Shown one piece after another: positions 43,517 to 52,567 of a DNA stretch of 64,000 bases. Numbering within the stretch: position 1 is the first letter of the stretch; each line of letters starts with the position of its first letter. The position numbers were made by a program, and so were the translations under genes. Origin of the DNA: CALLMM01 sp964429855 (GTDB lineage: Bacteria; Armatimonadota; Chthonomonadetes; Chthonomonadales; CAJBBX01). Under the pieces are notes generated by a model. It worked only from the letters and a program-made list of their open reading frames with translations, did no database searches and was not told the DNA's origin. The stretch is taken from positions 1 through 64,000 of the forward strand of contig CAYSDM010000013.1 in assembly GCA_964429855.1 (NCBI GenBank). Reading direction: 5' to 3'.

Positions 43517-44683
43517 TCAGAAATCATCGTTTGTCCAGGCGGGAGGTCCTTGCAGAATATCCGACAACGCGCGGAAACCAGCCTCCTCATACACATTCAA
43601 TCGGTCGGCTGCGCGGATTCGATGAATATCCGGCGTACCGAAGTAAGCCTGCGAAAACGCCTGAATATCCATCTCCACCTGCGGATTTGCGCTCGATTCC
43701 CGGACACTAACCCTGCCGTCTTCAAACTGAATACGCCATACTCCCTGATTCCATCGCGCCGCTTCATCCTGGATTTTCAGCGTTAACTCTCCGCGTTTTC
43801 CCGGATCGGGCTGCCATTCCTGCAGCGCCGCGACAACATCCACCACTCTCGCTTGAACACTGGGTTGTATCGTCGTCTGTATCGCCCAGTGATAGTAACG
43901 ATTCCAGAGGAGGTCGTTTTCAGGAGCGCGCCAGCCGAACTTTTCAATCTGCATATCGTATCGGCGCAGCATACCCAGCAGTCCTGCAAGCGCGCGCGGC
44001 GTCAGGGCGATAAACTCGCGCAGGTTCGTCAGTGATGCGCTGTTGTCACGGAGGGTCAGATAGCCTTCCGTCTCTCCATCGCGCTCGTACAGATAGGTAT
44101 AGGTGTAGTTGGTATCCGTATCGTCGAGGATGGTGTTCCAGTGCTTCGCGGTGCGCGCCAGTAGACCGCGATACCGATGCGCATACTGTGTGTAGCACTT
44201 CATCACCTTCTCGCGATCCAACGGCATTGCCGCGTGAACATATTCGGATTCGGGAGAGGAGGGTAAGGAGCGCGTCTCAACCCTGTAGGCGCGGGTGACT
44301 CCGATCCACTCCCATCCGAATTGGCGATAATATTCCCAGCTAAACGGGTAGAGCATGGAGACCGCCTGACCAGCTTCTCTCATTCGATCCAGCGAATAGC
44401 GCAGACACTCTCCAGCATATCCTTTACCGCGAGAAGCCGGGAGACAACAGACTCCCGCAATCCCTCCCATCGGCAGCGTGACGTTCTGTCCCATATGAAC
44501 CTGATACTGCAGAACGATCACCTGCGCCTGCATTCCCCCCTCATCCCACACGCCAAATCCTGCCAGATCGGGGTGATTCGGGGATAGCAAATGACTCAAG
44601 TCGCGCTGCCCGTGAAAAAATGCCTGTGAGGTGAGATAGAGGGATGTCTCCATCTCCTCCTCACGAATCTGTCGAATCTCCAT
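43517..44683 (-). CDS. Eis-like GNAT acetyltransferase
   Basis: 388 residues, the length of Eis-type enzymes, which have two GNAT folds and a C-terminal sterol-carrier-like domain. The acetyl-CoA motif is CCLPASRGKGYAGECL (about 79-94), followed by YPFSWEYYRQFGWEWIG (about 117-133), typical of the family. The final 110 residues (from about 280) fit the SCP2-like domain. Eis acetylates aminoglycosides and lysine side chains; here the substrate is unknown. It sits between the ABC exporter and the DUF1854 gene, with gaps of 57 and 10 bases, so it probably modifies something handled by that exporter. Confidence 0.8.
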   Translation of the reverse strand: MEIRQIREEEMETSLYLTSQAFFHGQRDLSHLLSPNHPDLAGFGVWDEGGMQAQVIVLQYQVHMGQNVTLPMGGIAGVCCLPASRGKGYAGECLRYSLDRMREAGQAVSMLYPFSWEYYRQFGWEWIGVTRAYRVETRSLPSSPESEYVHAAMPLDREKVMKCYTQYAHRYRGLLARTAKHWNTILDDTDTNYTYTYLYERDGETEGYLTLRDNSASLTNLREFIALTPRALAGLLGMLRRYDMQIEKFGWRAPENDLLWNRYYHWAIQTTIQPSVQARVVDVVAALQEWQPDPGKRGELTLKIQDEAARWNQGVWRIQFEDGRVSVRESSANPQVEMDIQAFSQAYFGTPDIHRIRAADRLNVYEEAGFRALSDILQGPPAWTNDDF

Positions 44684-44740
44684 TCAGCGTTCTTCTTTCG
44701 TTATATCAAATGTCGTTATCAAGGTGAGCTACTGCATCTA

Positions 44741-46942
44741 TTATCCGGCAACCTGAATAATCTGGCTGACGGCAGACTGAGTCTCGACCAGTTTGTAGAA
44801 GACGCCCTGCTGCTCCATCAGTTCCGCATGCGTTCCAATCTCGACAATCTCGCCCTTTTCAAGAACGATCAGACGGCTGGCATTGCGAAGGGTGGACAGC
44901 CGGTGCGCAATGGCGAAGGTGGTACGTCCTTCGATCAATCGGGAGATGGCCTCCTGTATCTGTCTCTCCGTCTCCACATCCACCGAGGAGGTAGCCTCAT
45001 CCAGAATCAAGATTCGGGGATTGTGAAGAATGGCGCGCGCAATAGAGATTCGCTGCCGCTCTCCTCCGGAGAGTTTTGCTCCTCGCTCTCCGACGATGGT
45101 ATCGTAACCGTCCGGTTTCGACAGGATGAAGTTGTGCGCGTTTGCCGCTTTTGCCGCCTCGACGATCTCTTCAAAAGTGGCTCCCGGCTTCCCGTAGGAG
45201 ATGTTCTCCGCGATGGTTCCATTGAACAGAAACGGCTCCTGAAGCACAACGCCTATCTGATGGCGAAGCTCCTGAAGCGGCATCTCGCGATAGTCTACGC
45301 CGTCAATCAGGATGCTTCCTGAGTCCGGTTCGTAGAAGCGGCAGATAAGATTGATGGTGGTGGACTTGCCCGCTCCGGACTTGCCAACCAGCCCGATCAT
45401 CTCTCCCGGCTTTGCGGTGAAATTGATCCCTTTCAGCACCGGGTTGGACTTGTCGTAGCCGAAACGGACGTTATCAAAGGTCACTTCGCCTTTGATCTGA
45501 TGGCTTTTGCCTCCACTGTTGTAGGCTTCCGCCTCGGTGTCCATCACCTCAAAGACGCGCTCGGCTCCCGCCATGGCACGGCTGAACCAGTTATTCACCT
45601 GCGCGAACCACTGAAGCGGTCCGTATATCAGACCCAGATAAGCGTTGACCTTCCAGAAGTCTCCCAGCGACATCTGACGTGAGTAGACCATATATCCGCC
45701 GACTGTCCAGTTTATCAGCGTGCCTAGACTGGTGAAGAACGACATCGCCCCGAAGATGGTAAACCAGCGTCCGTCCGCCGCGATCCCGGCGTTCTTTAAC
45801 TCGTCGTTTCGATGCAGGAATTTATTATTTTCGTAGTCTTCACGGGCGAATGCTTTGACAACGCGAATACCGCTCAGAGACTCGTTCAGATGGGTATGAA
45901 AACGTGCCCATTTCTGCCCGACGCGGTGGTAGAGCTGCGAAACTGGCTTCCAGAAGCGAACACTGATCGAGACCACAATGGGAACTGGCATCAGGATACA
46001 GAGCGCGAGTTTCCAGTTGACTAAGAACAGGAATCCGACGATACCCAGCATCAACAGGAAGTTCGTGGCGATGTGCGGAAGTCCATCCACGAGAAATCCC
46101 CATACACGATCCGTATCGCTGGTTACACGGCTGGCGATCGCCCCGACCTGCTTCTTATCGAAGAAAGTTAACTGCAGAAACTCGATGGAGCGATAGAGCT
46201 GCGCGCGAATGTCCGCTGCAACATGTCCCCCGACATAGGCGATCAGTCTTCCGTTAAGTATCTGTACGACGATCGCGGAGGCGAGAATGAGCAGCCAGGC
46301 GATCATCAAGCCCCAGAGTAACGGAATGTCTTTGTGCGAGGTCAATACGCGGTCAATCAGCGTTCCCTGTATGTAGGGGGGAGCGAGATTGATCACGGTT
46401 GTGAGCAGAGACATCCCTGCCAGCAGCATGGCATGGAAGCGATAGGGACGCATAAAGCGCAGAATGCGCATCAACGTTCTGCCGCGATGGATACACGCCG
46501 GACAGATGCCGTCTTTCTCCGGCAGCAGCCGATTGCATTTCGGACAGCGGGTTCGTTCCTGCTTCAGACTGATTGCGAGCGGCTCCCCCTGGGCAAGCTG
46601 TTCGATCCCGCGCGCCGCTTCAGAGAACCTGGCGGCGACGGTCAGCGAATAGGTGATGATCGGGATCACATCCCCCGTTTTTGTCGTGATTTCCAGTCTT
46701 CCCCCGCCTACCAGCGGCTCATTACGCGCCGATTTTATATCTGAGATGGGAATCTGGAATGAGACGGCTCCCTCCGTCTCAACGATCCGAACCAGTTCCG
46801 AGGTGACTTCCAGAATACGCTTGCCGAAAGTCGCATCTTCAGCGTAGTCAGCCTCCATACGGATAAGAACGCCATTGGTTTCGGATATAGATGCATCTCC
46901 CTCTGCAACTGCGGAACGCGGCGCAGATTCAATTTCCGACAT
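44741..46942 (-). CDS. ABC exporter with N-terminal domain and zinc ribbon (DUF1854-associated type)
   Basis: 733 residues; AGGAGG lies four bases before the ATG. Unlike ordinary MsbA/MdlB-like half-transporters it carries about 150 extra N-terminal residues: a PH-like beta domain (about 22-120) and a zinc ribbon with Cys 133, 136, 147 and 150. Six membrane segments (about 165-450) and a nucleotide-binding domain follow, with GLVGKSGAGKST, LSGGERQRISIARAI and LILDEATSSVD. This architecture and the linked DUF1854 gene match the cyanophycin-metabolism-associated ABC transporter family. The substrate is unknown. A terminator lies 40 bases before the start. Confidence 0.85.
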   Translation of the reverse strand: MSEIESAPRSAVAEGDASISETNGVLIRMEADYAEDATFGKRILEVTSELVRIVETEGAVSFQIPISDIKSARNEPLVGGGRLEITTKTGDVIPIITYSLTVAARFSEAARGIEQLAQGEPLAISLKQERTRCPKCNRLLPEKDGICPACIHRGRTLMRILRFMRPYRFHAMLLAGMSLLTTVINLAPPYIQGTLIDRVLTSHKDIPLLWGLMIAWLLILASAIVVQILNGRLIAYVGGHVAADIRAQLYRSIEFLQLTFFDKKQVGAIASRVTSDTDRVWGFLVDGLPHIATNFLLMLGIVGFLFLVNWKLALCILMPVPIVVSISVRFWKPVSQLYHRVGQKWARFHTHLNESLSGIRVVKAFAREDYENNKFLHRNDELKNAGIAADGRWFTIFGAMSFFTSLGTLINWTVGGYMVYSRQMSLGDFWKVNAYLGLIYGPLQWFAQVNNWFSRAMAGAERVFEVMDTEAEAYNSGGKSHQIKGEVTFDNVRFGYDKSNPVLKGINFTAKPGEMIGLVGKSGAGKSTTINLICRFYEPDSGSILIDGVDYREMPLQELRHQIGVVLQEPFLFNGTIAENISYGKPGATFEEIVEAAKAANAHNFILSKPDGYDTIVGERGAKLSGGERQRISIARAILHNPRILILDEATSSVDVETERQIQEAISRLIEGRTTFAIAHRLSTLRNASRLIVLEKGEIVEIGTHAELMEQQGVFYKLVETQSAVSQIIQVAG

Positions 46943-46977
46943 GGCTCCTCCTATTTAACGACGTGCAACCGGGGATG

Positions 46978-47025
46978 AAACAAAAACAACGGGCAACGTC
47001 GCTCAATTTCGCGCATTGCCCGTTG
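46978..47025 (-). terminator. Intrinsic terminator inside the ABC exporter leader
   Basis: CAACGGGCAA and TTGCCCGTTG (46987-46996 with 47016-47025) form a perfect 10-bp stem, followed on the minus strand by TTTTTG. It stands between the leader ORF and the ABC start, so it must be passed for the exporter to be transcribed from the promoter at 47240-47268. Confidence 0.88.
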
Positions 47026-47026
47026 A

Positions 47027-47081
47027 CTCACAATTTCGGGGGGAATCCGGAAGAGAGTTAATAATCTCTTCCTTCCGTGAG
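47027..47081 (-). promoter_or_regulatory. Hairpin enclosing the leader ORF stop codon
   Basis: A perfect 8-bp stem GGAAGAGA/TCTCTTCC (47049-47056 with 47065-47072) has the TAA stop of the leader ORF in its eight-base loop. CTCAC/GTGAG (47027-47031 with 47077-47081) can close a larger stem around it. A ribosome finishing the ORF would cover this structure. Confidence 0.65.
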
Positions 47082-47219
47082 CCGGGCACGCATTACCCTG
47101 TGAAACGTGTCAAGCCATCGAGTCGCAATAACGCCCTGAAGCGTGTTAAGGCACAATCCGGTCATCAGGTCACGCATCATGCTCCCGATATGGCCGTGCA
47201 GCAGCCAGGCTCCTTTCAT
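47058..47219 (-). CDS. 53-codon leader ORF upstream of the ABC exporter
   Basis: 53 residues, beginning MKGAWLLHGH, rich in Met, Leu, Arg and Thr, ending ARLTEGRDY. A good promoter lies just upstream and predicts a start site near 47233, so the mRNA 5' end is only about 14 bases from the ATG and no Shine-Dalgarno is present. A second frame (20 codons, ATG at 47232) could be leaderless. The stop codon lies in a hairpin loop, and an intrinsic terminator follows before the ABC gene. This looks like a leader peptide for attenuation; a small secreted or membrane peptide handled by the exporter is an alternative. No homologue is known to me. Confidence 0.5.
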   Translation of the reverse strand: MKGAWLLHGHIGSMMRDLMTGLCLNTLQGVIATRWLDTFHRVMRARLTEGRDY

Positions 47220-47239
47220 AGAATAGGTACATCAACGTT

Positions 47240-47268
47240 AGTATAAACCCAATAGCTCTGAAAGTCAA
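47240..47268 (-). promoter_or_regulatory. Promoter of the ABC exporter leader
   Basis: On the minus strand TTGACT (47268-47263) and TATACT (47245-47240) are 17 bases apart, each one base off consensus. Confidence 0.8.
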
Positions 47269-47388
47269 CCTTACTCCATGCTTTATTTCACAGAGAAGGA
47301 GGGTTTCACCGTCTACGTCTCGCAGTTATCGAGTCAGGCAACACCTCGCGATTGGAGGCGTGAGACATACTTGCGGATGCCACACCTG

Positions 47389-47421
47389 AAAAAAGCCCTC
47401 CTCATTGCTGACGGAGGGCTT
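47389..47421 (-). terminator. Intrinsic terminator of the DUF1592-DUF1552 operon
   Basis: AAGCCCTCC (47393-47401) pairs with GGAGGGCTT (47413-47421); the minus strand then reads a run of T. It isolates the following exporter promoter from upstream transcription. Confidence 0.82.
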
Positions 47422-47441
47422 GTCTTGCGTGGAGAAAAAAG

Positions 47442-48755
47442 CTATCCCAGTAACAGCGGTCCTGCACCACAAAAATCGGGATTTCCAAAACGGGTGATGT
47501 TATGCCCGAAGCTGTGCGCCAGTGACATTAACAGGCGATTGTGGGCTACCCGTTTCAACTTCAGTGAACGTCCCATCTTGAAACCGGACGCATTGCCGAT
47601 TAACACAAACGGGATATTATCCAGTGTGTGTGAATTGCCCTGACCGAGTTCGTTCGTCCAGACGATCAGCGTATTGTCGAATAAGCTGCCGTTTCCTCCT
47701 GGTTCAGGTGTCTCCGCAAGCCGTTTCACCAGATAGGCGATCTCCGAGCAGTACCAGTGATTGATTCGCGTCAACTTATTCTGTGCGTCGGCGTTGCTGT
47801 CTGGCTCATGGGAAAGGTCATGCTGTCCCTCGGTGATTCCCAGCCAGCGCATTCTCGCCTGTCCGACCGAGTTGGTATACTGAAGCGTTGCCACGCGGGC
47901 GAAGTCTGCCATGAAACTGCTAACCATCAGATCAATCTGGAGTTTGCTGATCTGCGGGATGTTATCGTTGTCGCGACGCACGCCCGGCTCGATGACCGGA
48001 ACCGGATGCACGGCATCCCGGCTCAGATTGGTCTTTAACTCCTGTTCCATCTCGCGCACAAGCGCGGTATGTTCCTCCAGAATTCGGCGGTCTTCCGAAC
48101 TCACCGACTGACGAATACGGTTCAGGTCCTCGCGCAGATCGTCCAGAACGCTCTTCAGGCTTTCCCGATCCTTCTCGCGTCCGTAGAGTCGGGAAAACAT
48201 CTGGTAGGGGTTGTCAATCGGAGCGACTGGCTTATTCGGACCTGCATAGGACATTCGCGTCCAGGTATCCGCCCTCTCTGGAACCATCACGCCAAATTCC
48301 AACGATCCAAACCGGGTCTTTGTCGCCGGTTTTGCCTGAAGCGCGTTTTTGATCTCCTGATCAATGGAGATACCGCTTGCCCAGCCAGCCGGGGTGTCCG
48401 ACCCTCCCTGAATGTTGCCGGGGAACAGTTCGATACCTGTCAGGAGACATCCGATGCCGCGCATGTGGTTGTCGCCATCTCCGCGGATCAGATCACACAC
48501 GCCATGAAGGAAGAGAGTTTTGTCCTTGTACGGCTCCAGAGGCTTCAGGCTCTCTTTAAGGGTGAAATTCTCTCCCTCCTCGTCGGGCCAGAAGGTTTTG
48601 GGAACAACACCATCCGGGCTGAAGATAATGACGAGACGCTGTTTGCGCTGTTTCTGTTCAGCGGCGAGGCAGGGCAGATTGGTGACGAACGGCAGCGCCG
48701 CCATTCCCAGACCGAGATTGCGAAGGAACTCTCTTCGCGTGTTAAGTTCTGACAC
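47442..48755 (-). CDS. DUF1552 protein with Tat signal
   Basis: 437 residues from a GTG with AGGAG nine bases upstream. NTRREFLRNLGLGMAALPF is a twin-arginine signal. The body matches DUF1552, an alkaline-phosphatase/sulfatase-like family of Planctomycetota and related bacteria: IFSPDGVVPKTFWP (about 45-58), HMRGIGCLLTG (about 97-107), and near the C terminus IVWTNELGQGNSHTLDNIPFVLIG. It is almost always linked to a DUF1592 cytochrome, as here, and is thought to be exported folded. The biochemical role is unknown. Confidence 0.85.
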   Translation of the reverse strand: MSELNTRREFLRNLGLGMAALPFVTNLPCLAAEQKQRKQRLVIIFSPDGVVPKTFWPDEEGENFTLKESLKPLEPYKDKTLFLHGVCDLIRGDGDNHMRGIGCLLTGIELFPGNIQGGSDTPAGWASGISIDQEIKNALQAKPATKTRFGSLEFGVMVPERADTWTRMSYAGPNKPVAPIDNPYQMFSRLYGREKDRESLKSVLDDLREDLNRIRQSVSSEDRRILEEHTALVREMEQELKTNLSRDAVHPVPVIEPGVRRDNDNIPQISKLQIDLMVSSFMADFARVATLQYTNSVGQARMRWLGITEGQHDLSHEPDSNADAQNKLTRINHWYCSEIAYLVKRLAETPEPGGNGSLFDNTLIVWTNELGQGNSHTLDNIPFVLIGNASGFKMGRSLKLKRVAHNRLLMSLAHSFGHNITRFGNPDFCGAGPLLLG

Positions 48756-48812
48756 GTATTTGTTCTCCTGATCCGCTGTAACGGTATATCTGGATTGTGG
48801 ATGCTCTCTATT

Positions 48813-51122
48813 TTAACGTGTGGAAGCTGAAACCGCAACCATCTCCTGCAGGATTTTACGGATATTGTATTGACCGGAGCGGAAATCCTGCTGTAACTTG
48901 GTCAGAGCTGAGGGCCCGTAGGCGCGGATAGGCTGCTTGGTAGTGTACTGAAACAGCTTTTCAAGAAAGGCAGTGTGCGCCTCTTCGCTCTCTGAAAGAA
49001 AGCGCCCCAAATCTACAGCATTCGAAAACGAGACTGTCTTCCCGTTACGCGCCAGATAGCTGCCGGATGAGTCTATCGGTTTGCCTTTCTCCTGTGCGCG
49101 CACCCGTCCTATGGCATCGAATCGCTCCAGAGGGAAACCGAGGGGATTAATCATGGCATGGCAGGACATGCAGGCGGCGGGCTTTGTCTGCATCTCGACC
49201 CGCTGTCGCGTGGTCAGATCTGGCTGCAGATCGGGCGCGACTGGCGCGACAGCTACCGGAGGCGGCTGGATCACTCTTCCAAGAAAGCTGCGCGATACCA
49301 GCACGCCACGATGGATCGGGGAGCTTGCATCCAGATAGGCGAAACTGGAGAGGATGTAAGGGTGCGTCAGCACTCCCGCGCGATCCTCCGCGTTTAATGA
49401 AACGGGCTGGAATCCCGAATCTGGAGGAAGGTTTACCCCGTAGATTTTCGCCAATCGGCCATTCAGATAGACTCGATTGGAGAGCATCAGGTCTCGATAG
49501 TCCGACTTTTCTGACCAGACGCTCTCCTGAAGCGTTAACTCCAGCGAAGTCCGAAGGTCAGAGGCGGCTATCTCGTCAAAACCGGGATAGTTCTTCTGAT
49601 TTTTCACCAGATCCGGATAGAGGTCTACCTTGAGCCACTGAAGCATAAACTCCCGCAGCTTGAACCAGGTTCGCGGGTCTGAAGACATCCTCTCCGCCTG
49701 TCTCCGGACCTGTTCGGGAGTGGATAACTGCCCCTCCGTCGCTGCCTTCAATAGCTCACTATCGGGAATAGAATCCCACAAGGCAAAGGAGAGCCGGGAG
49801 GCGGTGGTATAGGAGTCAGGCTTGCCGGATTCCAACTCCCGGAAGAGGAATCTCGGAGATTTGAGTGTCAACAGCACAACGCGCTTGACTGCCGTATCCA
49901 GGTCGGGAGTGGAATCAAAAGGTCGGTTAACATACATTTTCAGGAGATCATCGGAGAGCGGGCGCCTGAATGCTCGCTCAACGAACTGTTTGCAGAAGGA
50001 TTGTAGTCTCTGCCTTCTGTCGGCTGCATTCTCGGAAACGCCTGCCAGTTCGGGCAATTTGGCTGTAATGTAGTCTCCCGTTGCAAGCGCCGCTTCGGTC
50101 GTCGCCTCATCCCATGCTCTGGAAACGGAGGTGCCTCGCTCATAGCCCATGCTGCGGTCATCCGCCGGGAATGGCGTAGAGACGACAAAAACCTCAGGAC
50201 CGCGAGAAGGGATCAGACATCGCTGCGGGATCGGCTCTAGGACGCGGTGCGGCGGTTTCCACAGGAGAGACATGGAGGCGGGCGAGACAGGCTTATTCTT
50301 CGTCTGGTTGGAATCGTCCACTCCCTGCTTCGATTTGGAGAACTCCAGTCGGAGCGGATAGGCGCGTCCGCCAAGCAGGAAAAGCGAGCCGCGATACTCT
50401 GTCTCGTTCCCAGATTTTACCCAGGCGTCTATCAACGGCTTTCGCATGTCGTTCAGCCAGAGCGCGGTGGCGTGCTGCGTTCTCAGAACAAACTCGTATT
50501 CCCCGGTCTCAGGAACCAGAACAGAGCCTTCCCAGCGAATGGAGAAAAGACGCGGATCAAAACCCTCTTTTGCCGGAGCGTCGGTTCCGAAATCGAAGTT
50601 TACCACCGGGTCAATCCGTTCAATCTGACGTTCATTGTTTCGGAAGTTGCGAGACTTAAAATACTCCCCTTTCAGGCCGCGCCGTTCATCCTTTATCGGT
50701 TCGGGACGAAAGCTGCCGACGAGATCGGCGACAGCGTTGCGATACTGTCGGGTTGTCAGGCGGGAGAGTTCGATCCTTGGCGGCTTGTTGCGAGCCTGCG
50801 CGATGGGAGAGTAGAACGCGGAATGGACATAGGCGGCAACCTGTTTCGAATCGGCGACAGAACACTTTTTCGGTCCGGGCGGCATATTCTTCGAGATGAA
50901 ATCCGCAAGCTGCTCTACCGACTGTGTGCCCGTGAGCGGCTTCGGATAGGCTTTCGCGCCTTCTCCCTTTGCTCCATGACAGGAGGCGCACTGCTGGCGA
51001 TAGATCCTCTCGCCGGCGTTCGATCTATCCGTCTGGAACGCCATGACGCTGACACCTCCAACGGTGGTCAGAAGGATGGCGATGAGGACGGGTACAAAGG
51101 GGGAGGAGGGCAGCTTATTCAT
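48813..51122 (-). CDS. DUF1592-type cytochrome c protein with PA14-like domain
   Basis: 769 residues. After a signal anchor (about 11-30) comes a monohaem cytochrome c domain (CASCHG at about 46, Met in NMPPGPKKC). A DUF1587 segment (about 115-140), a PA14-like sugar-binding region (LKGEYFKSRNF to about 285), then DUF1595, DUF1592, DUF1588 and DUF1585 follow in the usual order (SRLSFALWDSIPD; RRGVLVSRSFLG-like HRGVLVSRSFLGRV; CMSCHAMINPLGFPLERFD; C-terminal IRAYGPSALTKLQ). CMSCH (about 670) could bind a second haem. The family pairs with DUF1552, whose gene follows. A role in periplasmic redox or polymer use is suspected. Confidence 0.85.
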   Translation of the reverse strand: MNKLPSSPFVPVLIAILLTTVGGVSVMAFQTDRSNAGERIYRQQCASCHGAKGEGAKAYPKPLTGTQSVEQLADFISKNMPPGPKKCSVADSKQVAAYVHSAFYSPIAQARNKPPRIELSRLTTRQYRNAVADLVGSFRPEPIKDERRGLKGEYFKSRNFRNNERQIERIDPVVNFDFGTDAPAKEGFDPRLFSIRWEGSVLVPETGEYEFVLRTQHATALWLNDMRKPLIDAWVKSGNETEYRGSLFLLGGRAYPLRLEFSKSKQGVDDSNQTKNKPVSPASMSLLWKPPHRVLEPIPQRCLIPSRGPEVFVVSTPFPADDRSMGYERGTSVSRAWDEATTEAALATGDYITAKLPELAGVSENAADRRQRLQSFCKQFVERAFRRPLSDDLLKMYVNRPFDSTPDLDTAVKRVVLLTLKSPRFLFRELESGKPDSYTTASRLSFALWDSIPDSELLKAATEGQLSTPEQVRRQAERMSSDPRTWFKLREFMLQWLKVDLYPDLVKNQKNYPGFDEIAASDLRTSLELTLQESVWSEKSDYRDLMLSNRVYLNGRLAKIYGVNLPPDSGFQPVSLNAEDRAGVLTHPYILSSFAYLDASSPIHRGVLVSRSFLGRVIQPPPVAVAPVAPDLQPDLTTRQRVEMQTKPAACMSCHAMINPLGFPLERFDAIGRVRAQEKGKPIDSSGSYLARNGKTVSFSNAVDLGRFLSESEEAHTAFLEKLFQYTTKQPIRAYGPSALTKLQQDFRSGQYNIRKILQEMVAVSASTR

Positions 51123-51263
51123 GCTAGACGAACCTCCGAGTTTTCGTGGTCTTGTTCGAGGAGACTGACAAATCGGGCTTACTCAATCTTGATACATATT
51201 AAAGACCTTCAATCGAGAGACAGCGTTCCTCCTATTCGAAGGTCTATTCTGAGTAAGGAAGCT

Positions 51264-51836
51264 CTACTTCACCAGTTCCAGAATCTGTCGGAACTCCGGC
51301 GTACCCGCCTGATAGAGCAGTTCATAGATCGCCATCTCGGTAGAGGAGATAAAGACTCCGGCGCGTGACATCCGTTGAAGACCGATCTCCCAGTTATGCT
51401 CTGTTCGCGAGGAGACGGCATCCGCGGCGACATGCACCTGATAGCCCTGCGCCAACAGATCATGAGCCGTCTGGCTGACACAGATATGTGTCTCTACACC
51501 GCACAGGAGAACCTGTTTTCTCCCGCTGCGTTGAACTTCTGATTGGAAGGCATCGCTACCCATACAGCTAAAGCAGAGTTTGTCGAAAGGCAGGCTATGC
51601 GATGGCAGCCGTTTTGACACTTCCGGAATGACGCTGCCCATGCGCTCCGCATATTGCAGTGTCGGAACCGTCGGCACCAGGAGTATTCGTGCCGCATCCA
51701 TGATTCGGCAGACATTGGAGACTACCCGTTCGCGTTCCCAGATGTTCTTCAGGAAAGGCTCCTGCATATCCAGCACCACCAGAAGCGTATCGTCCGGTCG
51801 TAAAAGCTGCGGGTGACGTGTAGACGGGATAAGCAC
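51264..51836 (-). CDS. Isochorismatase-family hydrolase
   Basis: 190 residues from a GTG with AAGGAG ten bases upstream. The fold is that of YcaC-like cysteine hydrolases: LLVVLDMQEPFLKNIW (about 18-33) supplies the catalytic Asp, and LCGVETHICVSQTAHDLLAQGY (about 111-132) the catalytic Cys with the family cis-peptide. The second-half pattern VAADAVSSRTEHNWEIGLQRM is that of the YcaC subgroup. Substrates vary from isochorismate to small amides; none can be named. It stands between the DUF1592 gene and ruvA with more than 90 bases on either side. Confidence 0.85.
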   Translation of the reverse strand: MLIPSTRHPQLLRPDDTLLVVLDMQEPFLKNIWERERVVSNVCRIMDAARILLVPTVPTLQYAERMGSVIPEVSKRLPSHSLPFDKLCFSCMGSDAFQSEVQRSGRKQVLLCGVETHICVSQTAHDLLAQGYQVHVAADAVSSRTEHNWEIGLQRMSRAGVFISSTEMAIYELLYQAGTPEFRQILELVK

Positions 51837-51930
51837 CGTTTTCTAACTCCTTCATAATCAGGCGTTTGTCAAACGCTATGGTTCAAACAATTATCGGCAT
51901 TCAGGTGGTAACCGCTTAGTTGATCGTCTC

Positions 51931-52554
51931 TTATTGCCGTCCTCGACTGGAGAGCAGATTGAGCGCATCGCGAATCAGGATGCCTGTATTACTCTTGTCT
52001 GTGGAATTGGTTATGGCGCGTTCCGCCGCTTTACGTGAATCGGGTCTGCTGTAACCAAGGTTGACTAACGCTTCTACCACATCTTCATAAGCGGCGTTTT
52101 CGCGCGCCGTAGATTCGGTTACCGCCGAATCCACCCGGTGGGTGAACGAGAACTCCGCCATGCGCTCACCGAGTTCCAGAATGATTCTTTGCGCCAGCTT
52201 CGGACCAACGCCCGGAACTCTGGTCAATGCTTTCACATCGTTTCCTGCGATAGAGCGCGCCAGTTCTCCCGCATCCATGACACTGAGCATGGAGAGCGCT
52301 ACTTTCGGCCCGACTCCCGTGACGCCGGTTACAATCTGAAAAACCTGAAGGTCTGCCAGCGAGAGAAAGCCGTAGAGCGAAATATCATCTTCGCGGACAA
52401 TCATCGCGATATACAGCATGGCTTTTCCGCCCGCTTCCGGCAGAGAAGAGAGCGCGCTGATCGGAACCACCACCCGATAGCCGACGCCGTTCACGTCCAC
52501 AACGACATAGTTTGCCTCAATTCGGGCAACTGTTCCATTCAGATGAGCGATCAT
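51931..52554 (-). CDS. ruvA: RuvA, Holliday junction recognition subunit
   Basis: 207 residues, the normal length. RuvA binds Holliday junctions as a tetramer and loads the RuvB motor. Domain I (residues 1-62, MIAHLNGTVARIEANYVVVD) is the OB fold; domain II has two helix-hairpin-helix motifs (TGVGPKVALSML, VPGVGPKLAQRIILEL); domain III at the C terminus binds RuvB (LVNLGYSRPDSRKAAERAI). GAGGG precedes the start. It follows hisG with 13 bases between; ruvB and ruvC are not here. Confidence 0.95.
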   Translation of the reverse strand: MIAHLNGTVARIEANYVVVDVNGVGYRVVVPISALSSLPEAGGKAMLYIAMIVREDDISLYGFLSLADLQVFQIVTGVTGVGPKVALSMLSVMDAGELARSIAGNDVKALTRVPGVGPKLAQRIILELGERMAEFSFTHRVDSAVTESTARENAAYEDVVEALVNLGYSRPDSRKAAERAITNSTDKSNTGILIRDALNLLSSRGRQ

Positions 52555-52567
52555 GTTACCCTCGCGA

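Noticed and set aside
47278..47643. 121-codon plus-strand frame
   Set aside because: It crosses a terminator and is antisense to the DUF1552 gene.
50247..51368. 373-codon plus-strand frame
   Set aside because: Antisense to the DUF1592 cytochrome gene, which has clear haem and family motifs.
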